Assembly: GCA_002897115.2 (NCBI GenBank)
Contig: BCIH01000004.1
Coordinates: forward strand, 702,684-766,683
Source of the DNA: Prototheca cutis
Lineage: Eukaryota; Chlorophyta; Trebouxiophyceae; Chlorellales; Chlorellaceae
Direction of reading: 5' to 3'
Length of the DNA: 64,000 nucleotides
Below the pieces are notes generated by a model that worked only from the letters and a program-made list of their open reading frames with translations, was not told where the DNA came from and ran no database searches. Of this stretch, positions 38,950-48,824 are shown one piece after another. How positions within the stretch are numbered: position 1 is the first letter of the stretch; each line of letters begins with the position of its first letter. The translations under genes were made by a program, and so were the position numbers.

Positions 38950-40764
38950 ACCCTCCCACCCACCCACCTTGCGCGATACCCCTTACGACAGCTGGATCTT
39001 TGAACGGCCCCAGGAAATCCTTCTCGCCGTCCAACAGCTGCAAGAAGGGTGGGGTAGAGGGGAGGGAAGTGTGTTTTTGGTGCCTCTGGCTCTCTGCCTG
39101 ATGACAGCCTCACAACCCCAAACGCCAACAGACCTTGGCAGCCTCTGGCACGAGCGCGCCCGCCGCCAGACCGCCCTCCGGCTCCAGGTTCAACGAGCGC
39201 ATGGCCCCCTCCCGCTCACAGTAGACGCGCTGGTGCCGGAAGACCCAGATGGCTCGTTGGAAACGGACAAGGTAATCCCCCGGGACGGCGCCCCCATCCC
39301 ACTTGAGCGCTTGCACCGCCTGTGTTGTCAAGTGGGTGTGCACGGAGGGTTGCAAAGCTTACGCCTCAAGGCCACCCCAGCCGGGGTATCGGGGCTGGAC
39401 CCACGGCAGATCTTGTTGCAAGCATGTCGCGTGGCCAAGTCAAAGCCGTCCTGCAATTGACCTTCATGAAGCAGCGGGTGCGCTTGAGGTGCTGGTACGC
39501 TCGCTTGATCCCGATGCCTGGCAGGGATGGCAGAAAATCACAGCCCGCCATGATGCACAACTGGGCAGAGGAGAGGTTGGCGCAGGGCACGGCATGAACG
39601 GGGAATTTCGTGTGTGCATGTGTGGAGACGCATGCAATCCAATCTGCACTATTCACGCAGTGTGGGGCGCAGCAGGCTCTCTGCAGTGCACGTACAACAC
39701 CCCCCTCACCATCACCAGCACGATCACCAGGAGCAGTCACAGCTCATGCATGCTCAAAACGAACCTTCCTTAACAACGTCACCATTCAAACCTGGCGAGA
39801 AAAGAAACTCACTTGGAGAAACAGGAAATGGTCCCACCCACGAAAGGGCAGCCCTGTGTTGGCCTGTAGATCTGCGAGCCTTATTTCATCGGCCCAGCCG
39901 TCTTTATCGAGTTTGAACAGGACGCAAGGGCAGCCGTAGGCCAGCATATCGCTGTCTTCGGATATGACCACCTGCACCTGACCCGTCGTGGCCAGGAAGG
40001 CCATCTGCGCATCAGCTTCATAGGGCGCCACCACAAATGCCACGCCTCGGGCCCGCAGCGCGGCGATGAGCGCCGCGGCGTGCGCGGGGGTCACGTCGAC
40101 GGCTCGCTGGTACGCGTCGGCTGCGGCCGCGGTGGCGCCAGAGGCCGCCAGCGCTCGTGCGCGCTCGCGGGCAGCGGCCCGCGAGCGCCGCCTCGATTCT
40201 TCCTCCTCCGACTTGTTGGGCAACCGATCGCCGTCAAACACCAACACAGGCGTGATGCCGGCGGCCAGAAGCTGCTCCACGCGGCCCATGCAGTACTCTA
40301 TGTACCTGTGCAGATATGGGCGGCTGGTTGATGGACGCAAAGAGGCCAAGCAGGGGGTCCAGGCATATGGCTGAGTGCAGGGCCATGCGATGGGTTGTCA
40401 CTTTCATCTCTGCCAATCACCATGCTGGTTCAGGAGCACATGCAAGACGCTCGCTCGGACACACCCACCAATCACCATGACTGCATCCATACCTGGTGGT
40501 GGGAATGCCCTCCACCATCTCCCTTGCGCAGCCGTAGGAGCTCTTGTGCAGCAGACTGTAGGCATCCACAGCCGCTCTGGCCCCGGCGTGGCTCTCGATG
40601 TGAACCCTGCGGGTGATGCTCCGCAGCTGCGGCAGCAGCCCCGAGATACCCTGTGCATCCCAGGGCGCCCACGGTGCGTTCAAAGGCATCATGGTACAAG
40701 GCTCACCACTTGTACAATGTAATGCACAAGACATACACCCTAGACCCCATGCTCTTCGCACCAT
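36907..40764 (-). CDS. EXO1: Exonuclease 1 (FEN1/XPG family)
   Basis: 5'-3' double-strand DNA exonuclease and flap nuclease of mismatch repair and double-strand-break end resection. The best start is ATG at 40764-40762, immediately followed by a GTGCGA donor; exon 2 opens at 40650 after TGCACAG with GGT ATC TCG, giving MGISGLLPQL, the family's invariant Met-Gly start. Exon 2 continues RVHIESHAGARAAVDAYSLL and EMVEGIPTTR. Next exon (about 40300-39840): RYIEYCMGRVEQLLAAGITP, VLVFDGDRLPNK, VAFVVAPYEADAQMAFLATT and VISEDSDMLAYGCPCVLFKL, carrying the conserved metal-binding acidic residues. Then LCIMAGCDFLPSLPGIGIKR (about 39550) with another catalytic Asp and the H3TH, FQRAIWVFRHQRVY (about 39260) and FLGP near 39020. 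After a poly(G)/gap intron, a roughly 560-residue low-complexity Ser/Pro/Ala tail (from about 38574, GYLCPFTHESFTLDP) ends at TGA 36907. Such tails in this family bind MLH1/MSH2; no specific motif is claimed here. Confidence 0.92.
38721..38949 (-). repeat. poly(C) - 100 N gap - poly(C) in EXO1 intron
   Basis: 92 C, then exactly 100 N (38813-38912, a standard unsized gap), then 37 C. On the EXO1 sense strand it is poly(G), starting 18 bases after the donor AAG|GTGGGTGGG (donor G at 38967). The true tract length is unknown; assembly or sequencing failed inside it. Confidence 0.95.
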
Positions 40765-41154
40765 GACTCGCTCCGGTGGGAGGTGGGGGTTCGACCAAGA
40801 CGCTGAAACCCGGTCGCCCCTCACGTCAAACCGACCTTCTGCTCAGCCGGCCTGCACATCGTGCATGGCCGACGAAATGTCGAGCCTTTTTGCGTCTGGA
40901 AAACGGTTCTTGGCGCACCCATGTCCGCGGGATTATCTGTCGAACACAGTTTGAAGTTGACGTCGAGGGCGCGCTGGTTTTCGGTCATCTTGCACCCCCT
41001 CAAACGACATCAAGTCGCGAGCTCCGAAAGAAGGCTGATCGCCGATGTCCCAGGGGCTATTGCCTTGCACACATTTACTGCAACAAGGACAATCATAAGA
41101 AGGGCGCATACGGCAGTGCGAACGCACGGACAACAGTGGGTCCTGGCGATAGCA
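40765..41154. other. Divergent promoter region, EXO1 (-) / RAB5IF-like (+)
   Basis: About 390 bases between two divergent starts; the long open frames across it in both strands have no recognisable domain. Confidence 0.45.
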
Positions 41155-42079
41155 ATGACTGGTGCCATTGCTCTCCTGCGGAGGTCCCTCATCAGAGGCC
41201 AGGACTGGAACAAGGTGCAGGAGTGTGACGGGTCCATCGTATGGCAAATAAGCCCTTGATACGATTCAAGCCACGAGAAACTGCGTTGCCAACATCCGTC
41301 CTGGACATCTGCGGTGGTGAACCTCAGCCTCCTCCCCTCCAATGCATTGCCCCTGCAGAATGACCTGCTGGACGCCATTCTGTACCTTCGCTGCTTGTCG
41401 GCCATCATCATCGGAGTCACATTTGGGTGCATGGGATACGAGGGCTTCTACATCTTCCTAGGGTGCGGATCCTTCTCTGGGATGAGGGGCAGTGGTTGCC
41501 ATGGCGGCATGCGAGCAACCTCACGCTGCTGCCAGTGCACAGAGAGCTCGTCCGCCCCACTGGCGACTGCCGTGCAGGTTTGTTGGCTTCAACTACAGCT
41601 CTGCACGCATCTGGCTAACCTACCAAGAGTGCGGAGTGGGGTGTGGCACTGGCGTTGGGGGAATGCGCCTGTGCTGCCCGGCCGTGACTGGCATGGCCCG
41701 GGCTGTGCCCTCGAGCCTTCGATGAGCAGTGCGCTGCCTTCCCTGTGTTGCCCTGGGCAGAGGTGGACTTAAATTCACCATGCGTCTGTGCTCCAATCCT
41801 CTGTAGAATTGACGCCGAGGCGTTTGCTGAAAAGGAGGGTGGAGGCGCGACTGCCGGACCTATCTGGTTCGAAGGGTTTCCTCAGAGCCTCATGCTCTTC
41901 GTGGTACGCGCGTGCGTGTGTGTGGGGGAGGAAGGGGGGAAATTCACTCTGTTATGGGATTGATGACTTGATGCTGGCTTGCCAGTAAAGAGAACATGTA
42001 TAACAGTCATCTCTCACCCTCCCAAATCCAACTGCAGTTGTCATGGGTGACGAGCTACTCCCTGGTGGGCGCGCCATGA
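41155..42079 (+). CDS. RAB5IF/OPTI homologue, ER multipass translocon factor
   Basis: Small three-pass ER membrane protein related to human RAB5IF (C20orf24, OPTI), part of the intramembrane-chaperone machinery that helps insert multipass proteins. Five exons: 41155-41214, 41359-41462, 41578-41628, 41807-41903 and 42038-42079; all junctions keep frame and give about 117 residues, near the family size of 130. Segments in order: MTGAIALLRRSLIRGQDWNK, NDLLDAILYLRCLSAIIIGV (first membrane helix), GYEGFYIFLGFVGFNYSSAR (second), IDAEAFAEKEGGGATAGPIW, FEGFPQSLMLFV and LSWVTSYSLVGAP (third). Human RAB5IF has the same pattern (DKDEFLDVIYWFRQIIAVVL; TKEGFMTSFALFMVIWI). No single reading frame shows this gene; it emerges only after splicing. 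Confidence 0.82.
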
Positions 42080-42457
42080 TTGAGAATAGCCCACAAGCAA
42101 ACCCCCAAAGCGATTGGATTAAAGTTTTTGTTCCTTGCATGTGCCGTTTTCACCTTGATGTACATGGACCTAGGCCAAATTGCAGAGTAGGCCAGCCGAT
42201 ATCTCCCGTGAAGGAATTAGGTTTTCCAAAACCATTCGGGCCTGAAGGAGCGCAAGCAGCAGCTCTTGCATCCATTGGCGCGGAAAGCACAAGGTCCTAA
42301 AGACAGCGTTATAACCATCAATTTGAGTTTTATTGCGCTCTCCCCTTTTTAGGACACAAGACTTGCGCTTCCCTCGCGTGGATCGCTTCGTGCCCCAGTT
42401 TTGCCGAGTCGCAGTGCTTCAGCCTGCATTCAGTTTGCCCCGCGGCCCAGACTTGTG
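42080..42457. other. Intergenic region between two plus-strand genes
   Basis: About 380 bases; 3' UTR of the RAB5IF-like gene and promoter of the AIG1-like gene. No feature seen. Confidence 0.5.
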
Positions 42458-43966
42458 ATGACAGCTTCTGAGAAGAAAGAAGACTCTAAAAGTGCAGAGT
42501 ATGAGGCGTTGACTCGAGCGAGTAACGCCCTGAAGAGGTGCGCCGCAGCGGCGTGGGAAGACTTTGCCGTCAGACTTCCTTGAGGGGTTGGCTTCCCAGG
42601 ACCCGGTGGCCCTACTCGTCGCCCTCGGCCCAGAGGGGAACATTCCCACCCACACATACACAGAAAGCGTCCCGTCCTCGCTGTCCATACACTTTTCCTG
42701 CAGGGACATAAGTGGCAATCAGTATGCCTTCCTGTACTATGGCATCTGCCTCTTCATCTTTGCGCGCGTGTGGCTCTGGCACCTGACCCCCGCGGCAGCC
42801 TCGCTGCCTGGGGCCCAGGGCTTTGGCTGGTACTTTCGATACCTCACCTTTTGCTCCTACACCCTCCAAACCATTCACTTCTTCTTTGCCAGCCTAGGTG
42901 AAGTGGTCAAGGTGCGGCTGGTGGCAGGGTGGAGTGAAGGATTAGGCATTTGGGCACAGACTCGCAACCACCTGGAGCTGGCTCCCGGTCCGCCCACCTT
43001 GGCTCATCCAAACCGCTGCCCTCACACAGGAGCGCAACACAAGAGCCAAGGTACGGCTCTTTGCCAACTACCTTGGCTGCGCCACGTTCCCTTTGGCCAA
43101 CACCGTGACGCTACTTTACTACGCACTGGAAACTTCCACAAAGGCAAGCTGTGTGTTGGGCCGGGGGCAATGGTCTCCAAGTCGTGCGTGCGCCTTTTGC
43201 ACCCATGTGGGAATGCCGATCGACTGCATGGTGGTTTGCGCTGTTCGCGGAGCTCAGGATTTGGCCGGTTCTTTCGCCCGGACGGCTCTGCTCCCGATCG
43301 AGGCCGGTGGCAGTTGATGGGGACAAGGAGCTCACCAACACATGCATCTGTTGCCATCACAGGGCTTGGTTGAGCAGGGCGATTTCATCCGGCCCCACTG
43401 GCTGGACTTTACAGTGCACGGCAGCAACAGCATCGCAGCGTGGGGCGACATCCTCATCTCCCAGGAACGCAGCTTCTCGCCAGAATCCAGGACACTGGCC
43501 GTGGGCTTTGCAGTTGCGTACTCCCTCTGGGCCATCGTCGTCAAGTTTAATTTTGGAAAGGCAAGTCAACTGGTGATTTCGTGGAGGTTGTTGGGGGACG
43601 GTGTTTCAGGCGGGGGCGGGGGGGGGGGGGGGGGGGGGGGCTGGCTGCATTGTGACTGGGGACTTGGCATTGCCCTGGCGCAGAAGGGCACAGCAGCTTT
43701 GATGCCAGGGCTGCACCAGGGAACTGGCCATGCCCAAATCAACAATAGGACTTTGCACGATGGTGGAGGAAAATCCATCGCTGATATCAACCGTGCCTTC
43801 CCGATCAATGCAGTTCCCATATCCGATTCTGAACAAGCTGCCATTCCCGCACGGCTTTGCTTGCTTTGTGGCGGCAGGCATGGCACTTGTGGCCCTTCTC
43901 TTCCAGACGGGTGCGATGGTCAGGCGGGCTCTGCACAGCACTGAACGGCTCGTGGCCACAAGTTGA
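42458..43966 (+). CDS. AIG1/ADTRP (FAR-17a) family membrane hydrolase
   Basis: Multi-pass membrane protein of the AIG1/ADTRP family, whose animal members hydrolyse fatty acid esters of hydroxy fatty acids using a Thr and a His. Five exons: 42458-42537, 42704-42911, 43030-43143, 43363-43560 and 43814-43966, about 250 residues. Exon 1 (MTASEKKEDSKSAEYEALTR) joins by AG|G. Then NQYAFLYYGICLFIFARVWL, FGWYFRYLTFCSYTLQTIHF (candidate catalytic Thr region), FFFASLGEVVK, LFANYLGCATFPLANTVTLL, FIRPHWLDFTVHGSNSIAAW (candidate catalytic His), VAYSLWAIVVKFNFGK and FPYPILNKLPFPHGFACFVA with a last helix ALVALLFQTGAMVRRAL. Introns 3 and 4 both begin GC rather than GT (AAG|GCAAGC and AAG|GCAAGT); frame and family alignment require these sites. 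Intron 4 also carries a poly(G) tract. Confidence 0.85.
43618..43640 (+). repeat. poly(G) tract in AIG1-like intron 4
   Basis: 23 consecutive G, preceded by CGGGGGC, 57 bases after the GC donor at 43561. G is on the sense strand. Confidence 0.95.
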
Positions 43967-44377
43967 GGGCACCGCAGGCTGTCTGGAGATGCCAAGGTTC
44001 CCATCAACGGAGGGTTGCCGTCCTCGAACCCATAAGGCTGGTTGATGCGCTCCAACGTCCTGTTCGCCGCTCCCAGCAGCAGGTGCACGCTTTTCGGTAC
44101 TTTTGCCCTGCTCTACCTAGTCCACGTTCCTTTTGCATCGAATGAACCGATTTAAGCAAGCAATTCACTGATGAAGTTCCTCCTGGCCTGCACGGGATCA
44201 GGGTGGGATGAGGGTTCCCGCCACCGACCGGAGGGACAGATCCAAATACCCATGCATTGCACCCACACACAATCCAGAGACGCCATTAGCATACTAAACA
44301 TTATTTATTGAAGTGACGCGTGTTTTGGAGTGGGTATAAACAAGGGCCGCGGGACTTTCTGGCCTCTCCGTGGGAGG
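43967..44377. other. Intergenic region
   Basis: About 410 bases between AIG1-like and PABPN genes, both plus strand; contains the TATA element listed separately. Confidence 0.5.
44335..44340 (+). promoter_or_regulatory. TATA box of PABPN gene
   Basis: TATAAA in the context GGGTATAAACAAGGG, 43 bases before the ATG at 44378, again implying a very short 5' UTR as for the trmB-like gene. Confidence 0.6.
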
Positions 44378-45279
44378 ATGGCGGAGGAGACCACGTACCC
44401 GGATCTGAATGGCGACCTGGAGCTGCACACCGGCATTGAGGAGGAGAATATTGATGTGTGTGGATGCTGGCTTTCATTGCGGGGCCGAGGCCTGTGTGTG
44501 TCTGCGCGACGTGTCGGGAACGCTGCTGCGTTGGTGTCCTCCGGGCGCACTTGCCGCAGGAGAGGAGCGCTGAATGCAATCGTTGCAGGGCGACCTGTTG
44601 ACGGGTGTTGCCTTCCTTGTTGCGCAGGACATTGAGGCCATGAAGGCCAGACTTGCAGAGATGGAGAAGGAGGCGGAGAAGCTGAAGGAGATGCAGGTGT
44701 GAGGGGAGCGCATCGGTTCCTGTGTGCAGGACCTGTTTGTTTTTTGGCATGCAATGGGGTGGTGAGCAGGCTTTCCCACCAATGACACCCACTCCTCCTC
44801 CCCCCTAAACAAAGGACAAGGTTCAGAAGGAATCGGGCATGTCTCTGGATGCGCCTTCCACGAGCGCGGCCGATGACGAGGCCAAGGCGGAGGTGGACGC
44901 GAGGTCGGTGTACGTTGGAGGCGTGGACTATGCCACCAAGCCCGAGGAGCTCCAGACGCATTTCCAGGGCTGCGGGACGATCAACCGCGTGACCATCCTT
45001 GCCGACCGCATGGGAAATCCAAAGGGCTTTGCCTACATCGAGTTTCTGGAGGCAGACGCCGTGGACGCGGCCTGCCTGCTGTCCGGCACCGAGCTCCGAG
45101 GCCGCGCGCTCAAGGTGAGCCCCAAGCGCACCAACGTCCCGGGCATGCGCCAACGCGGCCGCGGCCGGGGGCGGGGACGGAGGGCCTACCCCATGATGCC
45201 GCCCTTCATGATGCCGTGGATGTGGGGAGACTACATGCCCCGCGGCAGGGGACGGAGGGGAGGCTACAATCCCTACTGA
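44378..45279 (+). CDS. Nuclear polyadenylate-binding protein (PABPN1-like)
   Basis: Nuclear poly(A)-binding protein that stimulates poly(A) polymerase and controls tail length. Three exons: 44378-44455, 44628-44696 and 44815-45279, all phase 0, 203 residues. Order: acidic start [20 protein letters not shown]; coiled-coil helix [20 protein letters not shown]; one RRM with RNP2 [20 protein letters not shown] and RNP1 [16 protein letters not shown], then [19 protein letters not shown]; and an Arg/Gly C-terminus ([26 protein letters not shown]), a typical methylation substrate and nuclear signal. Size and order match plant PABN1-3. Confidence 0.97.
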
Positions 45280-45576
45280 TGCAACAAACCAATGCAAGCC
45301 ATGACCCGTGTATTCCTGTAAAATGACTTGACAGCCACCCAGTTATTGAGCAAAGGATACAAGATGAGGGGGTTGGGTCAGCAGTGTTGACAGTATACAT
45401 GTCATGATGAGAACCGTAGGTGGTGGGTGGGTAGCTGCATCGGCACGTCCCGGGGCGCTCTGCAGCGCAGCGAGCATCCCTCCCTCCGAAAGTAGCACCA
45501 CTGTAGGAAAAAGAATTCCACTGCCCACCACACGCATCGTGTGGTGGGAAACCCACTGCCACCATTGCATGCACGC
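45280..45576. other. Convergent intergenic region
   Basis: About 300 bases between PABPN (+) and the ALMT-like gene (-); carries the PABPN poly(A) motif and nothing else I can name. Confidence 0.5.
45317..45321 (+). terminator. TGTAA polyadenylation motif of PABPN gene
   Basis: TGTAA 38 bases after the stop at 45279. Confidence 0.55.
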
Positions 45577-48294
45577 TCATCGCTGGGTCGTCCAAGGAAG
45601 GCGCGACATGCGGGCGTGGAGGTGCTGGGCCTGCTCGGGGTCGAGGGTTGCGAGGATCGCGGCACCCTGCCGTGCCAGTCCCAAGATGCAGCCCGCCGTC
45701 TGGGTCAATGAAGCCGCGGCCCGAACATCGCACGGCTGCCGCGCCGCCGTCAGCAGCCGCATCGCCGTCGCCCCTGCTGAGAGGAGCTGGTCCCCCGGCC
45801 GGCCCAGCGGCTCAGTCACCGGGAGTTGCACCGGAACGGATCCTGTCGGAACACCAACACCAATGCCAAGCTCTTCGCCGTCAGGCTCTTCTTCGGGAAT
45901 GGCGGGGGCCATGGGCCCGGCCAATCCCCTTGACACGGCCGCATCTATGTGTTGGCGGTAGGACAGTTGTCGCACGCGCAGCTGGGCATTGGCAAGTTCA
46001 GCCGAGGACAGCCGGATGTGGTCAGGCGTCGCGCCGTCATCCAGCGAGGCAAACGGATCGTCGTCGCCTCCGGATACCGTGCTGCCCTGCCGCTCTGCTG
46101 CATCAGCTGCATATGGGGGTTTTGATTGTGTGCCATTGGCTCTAGGGCTGGCGGCCCCCGGCAGCTGCTCCTCTGGTCCTGATGCGGATTGTTCCAGCCG
46201 CCGCGAGTCGAGGTTGCTGCCCCCGGAAGCCCCCGCACCAGCGGCGGCGGTGGCCGGCTCGAGGTCACGCATGCCCTCGGCATCACGAGACAGTCCCTTT
46301 GCGTCATGCGAATGCCTGACGCCATCTCCACCGTCTGCCACCTCCGACCCCGCGCCACTGCTGGCCTTGTCGTGGCCACGGCCGCACCCTGCGACCCAGC
46401 GCACAATTTTTTTAGCACGGGATGCGGCGTGCTTGGACGCGCGCTCCAGCATGCGCGGCGGGTTTGAGCGCCGGGCCAGTGCGGCAAAGGCCAGGGACAG
46501 CTGTACCCCCGCGTCTGCAATCTCGCCAGCCTGCGCGTCGTCGGCCGCGCCGGCAAAGTCCCCGGCCCGCATGTGGTACAGCTGCGTTTGCAGCAGGCCC
46601 AGCGCGGTGTGCAGGCAGCCCAGCAGCGCACGATAGCGCTGGTATGGGAAGCGGTGGGGGCGTGCGAAAAACCGGACCTCTGCCCTTGCAGACCGCAGCA
46701 GTCCGTCCATCACTGCCAAGTCCCGGCCCAGCCCTCGGGACGTCGAGAACAGGGGCTCCAGTTCCTCTGCCAACCCATCATCCACATACCGCCTGTGTTG
46801 TAGGAAGGATGTGCGGTGGGATTTATGTGTTGTATTCATGAATTAATGTATGTATCCACTGATTGCATATTTAAATGTCAGGAAACCTGCCTCACACACC
46901 AGGCAGCAAAGAATCTCAAACCAGCACCGAGCCAATGAGCAAACCGGCTCGCATACATGTGGGTGTCGGTGCCGGTGGCGCTGGTGCTCTGGACATTGCC
47001 GGCGCGGGGTTCGGTGATGACTGGCTGACTCAGCACCCAGGCCGCCAGGTCACCCGTGCGGAGCAGGCCTGCGGAGCAGCGATTGCGCAGCAAGTCGCCC
47101 GCCCGGATGGGCAGGATGAGGGCCGTCACGAGGGCCGAGACCGTCACGCCGATGACCACGTTGAGCCCGCGGTAGCCTGCATCCGACAGCGCATCAGCAG
47201 GTGCCTGACTGCATGTGCGGGGCAAGGGAAAGGGCAATGATTGGGGGCCCCAAACACAACAGCAGACCAACACCCAGCCCGCCAAGCCACGCACCGCAGG
47301 CCGGGCACTGTGATGATGCAGAGCGTGAGAAGGCACAGGAAGAAAGCGTAGCCAAACTCCTCATCCCAGCGGTGCCGGTGCAGCGTGACCAAGGCCCTGC
47401 CAGAAGGTGCAACGGGTGCAAGGCCTGTGTTGTGCAGCCACCACTCTCTCTCCGGAACATTGCATTGTCATCGCTGTGCCACACCGCCACCACCTCCCGA
47501 AACATGAGACGAGAACCCTCAATCCCTGCAATCCCCACTCCTCCGAAAAGAATAAAAAATCTCCAAAGTAACCAATCCCTCAATTGACTCACGCGCAGAT
47601 GGCGAGCCCAAGGGACACCATGTGCCCAAGGTACTCCCCTCGCTGGGGGACCTCGTGCGGAGGCGTGCCCGATATCTTGAAAGCGATTTGCAGGATGCAG
47701 ACGCCCATGGCCAGTGCCATGCCCACTGCCAGCATGCGAAACGCAAACTTCCGGATGGCATTGCCCGTGGAAGGCTCCATGACCACTGCCGCAACCACCA
47801 CCACCCAGAACGTCGCGTCCTCATCCAGGCGAATGTACAGGCCTGGAGTGGCGCGATGCGAGGGTGGAGGCTTCATACACATTCGGCGGAATTGGAGAGA
47901 CCATGGTTGGCATGAATCCCACTGCACCCAGCCCCAACTCCCAAAGCGGGCACTCACGGTCAAGGAGGACTGGGAACATGGCAACGATGATGCAGATGAA
48001 CATCTGCACGAGAGCATCAATGGATGGCAAAGTGGGCGTCAACTGCGCATCGGACAGGGCGATTGCACCCAACCCCCCTCCCCCCCAATAGACACGGGAG
48101 CCGGCATGGGCCCAGGCCCGGGTGCGCACCTGCAGCGCGAGGATGAAATGCTCCCCACGGTACCCCGCAATAAACGTCTCAATGGCCTTTGTCGTATTGG
48201 TCAGGGATGGGTGGCGTATGCTTCGCCACATGCTCGTGAGCGATGGCTCCATCGTCTCGGGCAGGAGGGCTGCCTGGGCAACGCCCCCACGCAC
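45577..48294 (-). CDS. ALMT/FUSC-like anion channel
   Basis: Member of the aluminium-activated malate transporter / fusaric-acid-resistance-like family: about six N-terminal membrane helices and a long cytosolic C-terminus. Start ATG at 48294 (MRGGVAQAALLPETMEPSLT), then IRHPSLTNTTKAIETFIAGY. Helix-containing exons: LVQMFICIIVAMFPVLL (about 48000), DEDATFWVVVVAAVVMEPST and FRMLAVGMALAMGVCILQIA (47820-47690), GEYLGHMVSLGLAICA, EEFGYAFFLCLLTLCIITVP (about 47330), and GLNVVIGVTVSALVTALILP with IRAGDLLRN (about 47150). WVVVVAAVVMEPSTGNAIRK matches the ALMT second-third helix region, and GLNVVIGVTVS the sixth helix. The C-terminal exon (about 46800-45577) is cytosolic, helical and low-complexity. 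About seven exons. Substrate cannot be told from sequence. Confidence 0.78.
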
Positions 48295-48824
48295 CCTGCC
48301 TCACGGCAAGTTGCCGCTCCCGAGAGCAATCTCATGCATTGCACTGTTACGACAATGGTCTGGCATGTCCTTCATGCTACGTTCTAGGTTGCACGAGCGC
48401 TTGCGAGCGTCCATGCACGACTGTTATGCTCCGCCATCAAATTCAACCGATCGCGTGCAATCGTGGGGGACAGGAGAGGGAGACCTGGGAGGCCTGGGAG
48501 GGGGCCATGCCACAGGAGGGCAACGCTTGGTTATATGTTCTACTTGGGCAGCCAATGAGTACAGCATCAAATGATGGATCACAATGTTCTGACCAAGCAG
48601 GCTTCATGGCAGTGATTATTTGCAGCTCAGGGTGTCCGACTGATCGTTGCGGGCAGCCCAACGAGCTGGCTGGCTGCAGAGGGAGGGCCCAGCCAAGGCT
48701 GTCCAATGTGTCCACTGTCCAACAACTCCCTATGGACACAGGAAAAGCTCCTGACTGCATCACTGCGGCAACAAAAAGCATGGCTACCTGCTCATCATGG
48801 ACGCTCGCAGGCTGGCATAATGCC
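48295..48824. other. Intergenic region between two minus-strand genes
   Basis: About 530 bases; 5' flank of the ALMT-like gene and 3' flank of the aminotransferase gene. No feature seen. Confidence 0.5.

Noticed and set aside
40933..41432. Minus-strand frames of 104 and 140 residues between EXO1 and the RAB5IF-like gene
   Set aside because: No domain, and they overlap the well-supported first two plus-strand exons at 41155 and 41359.
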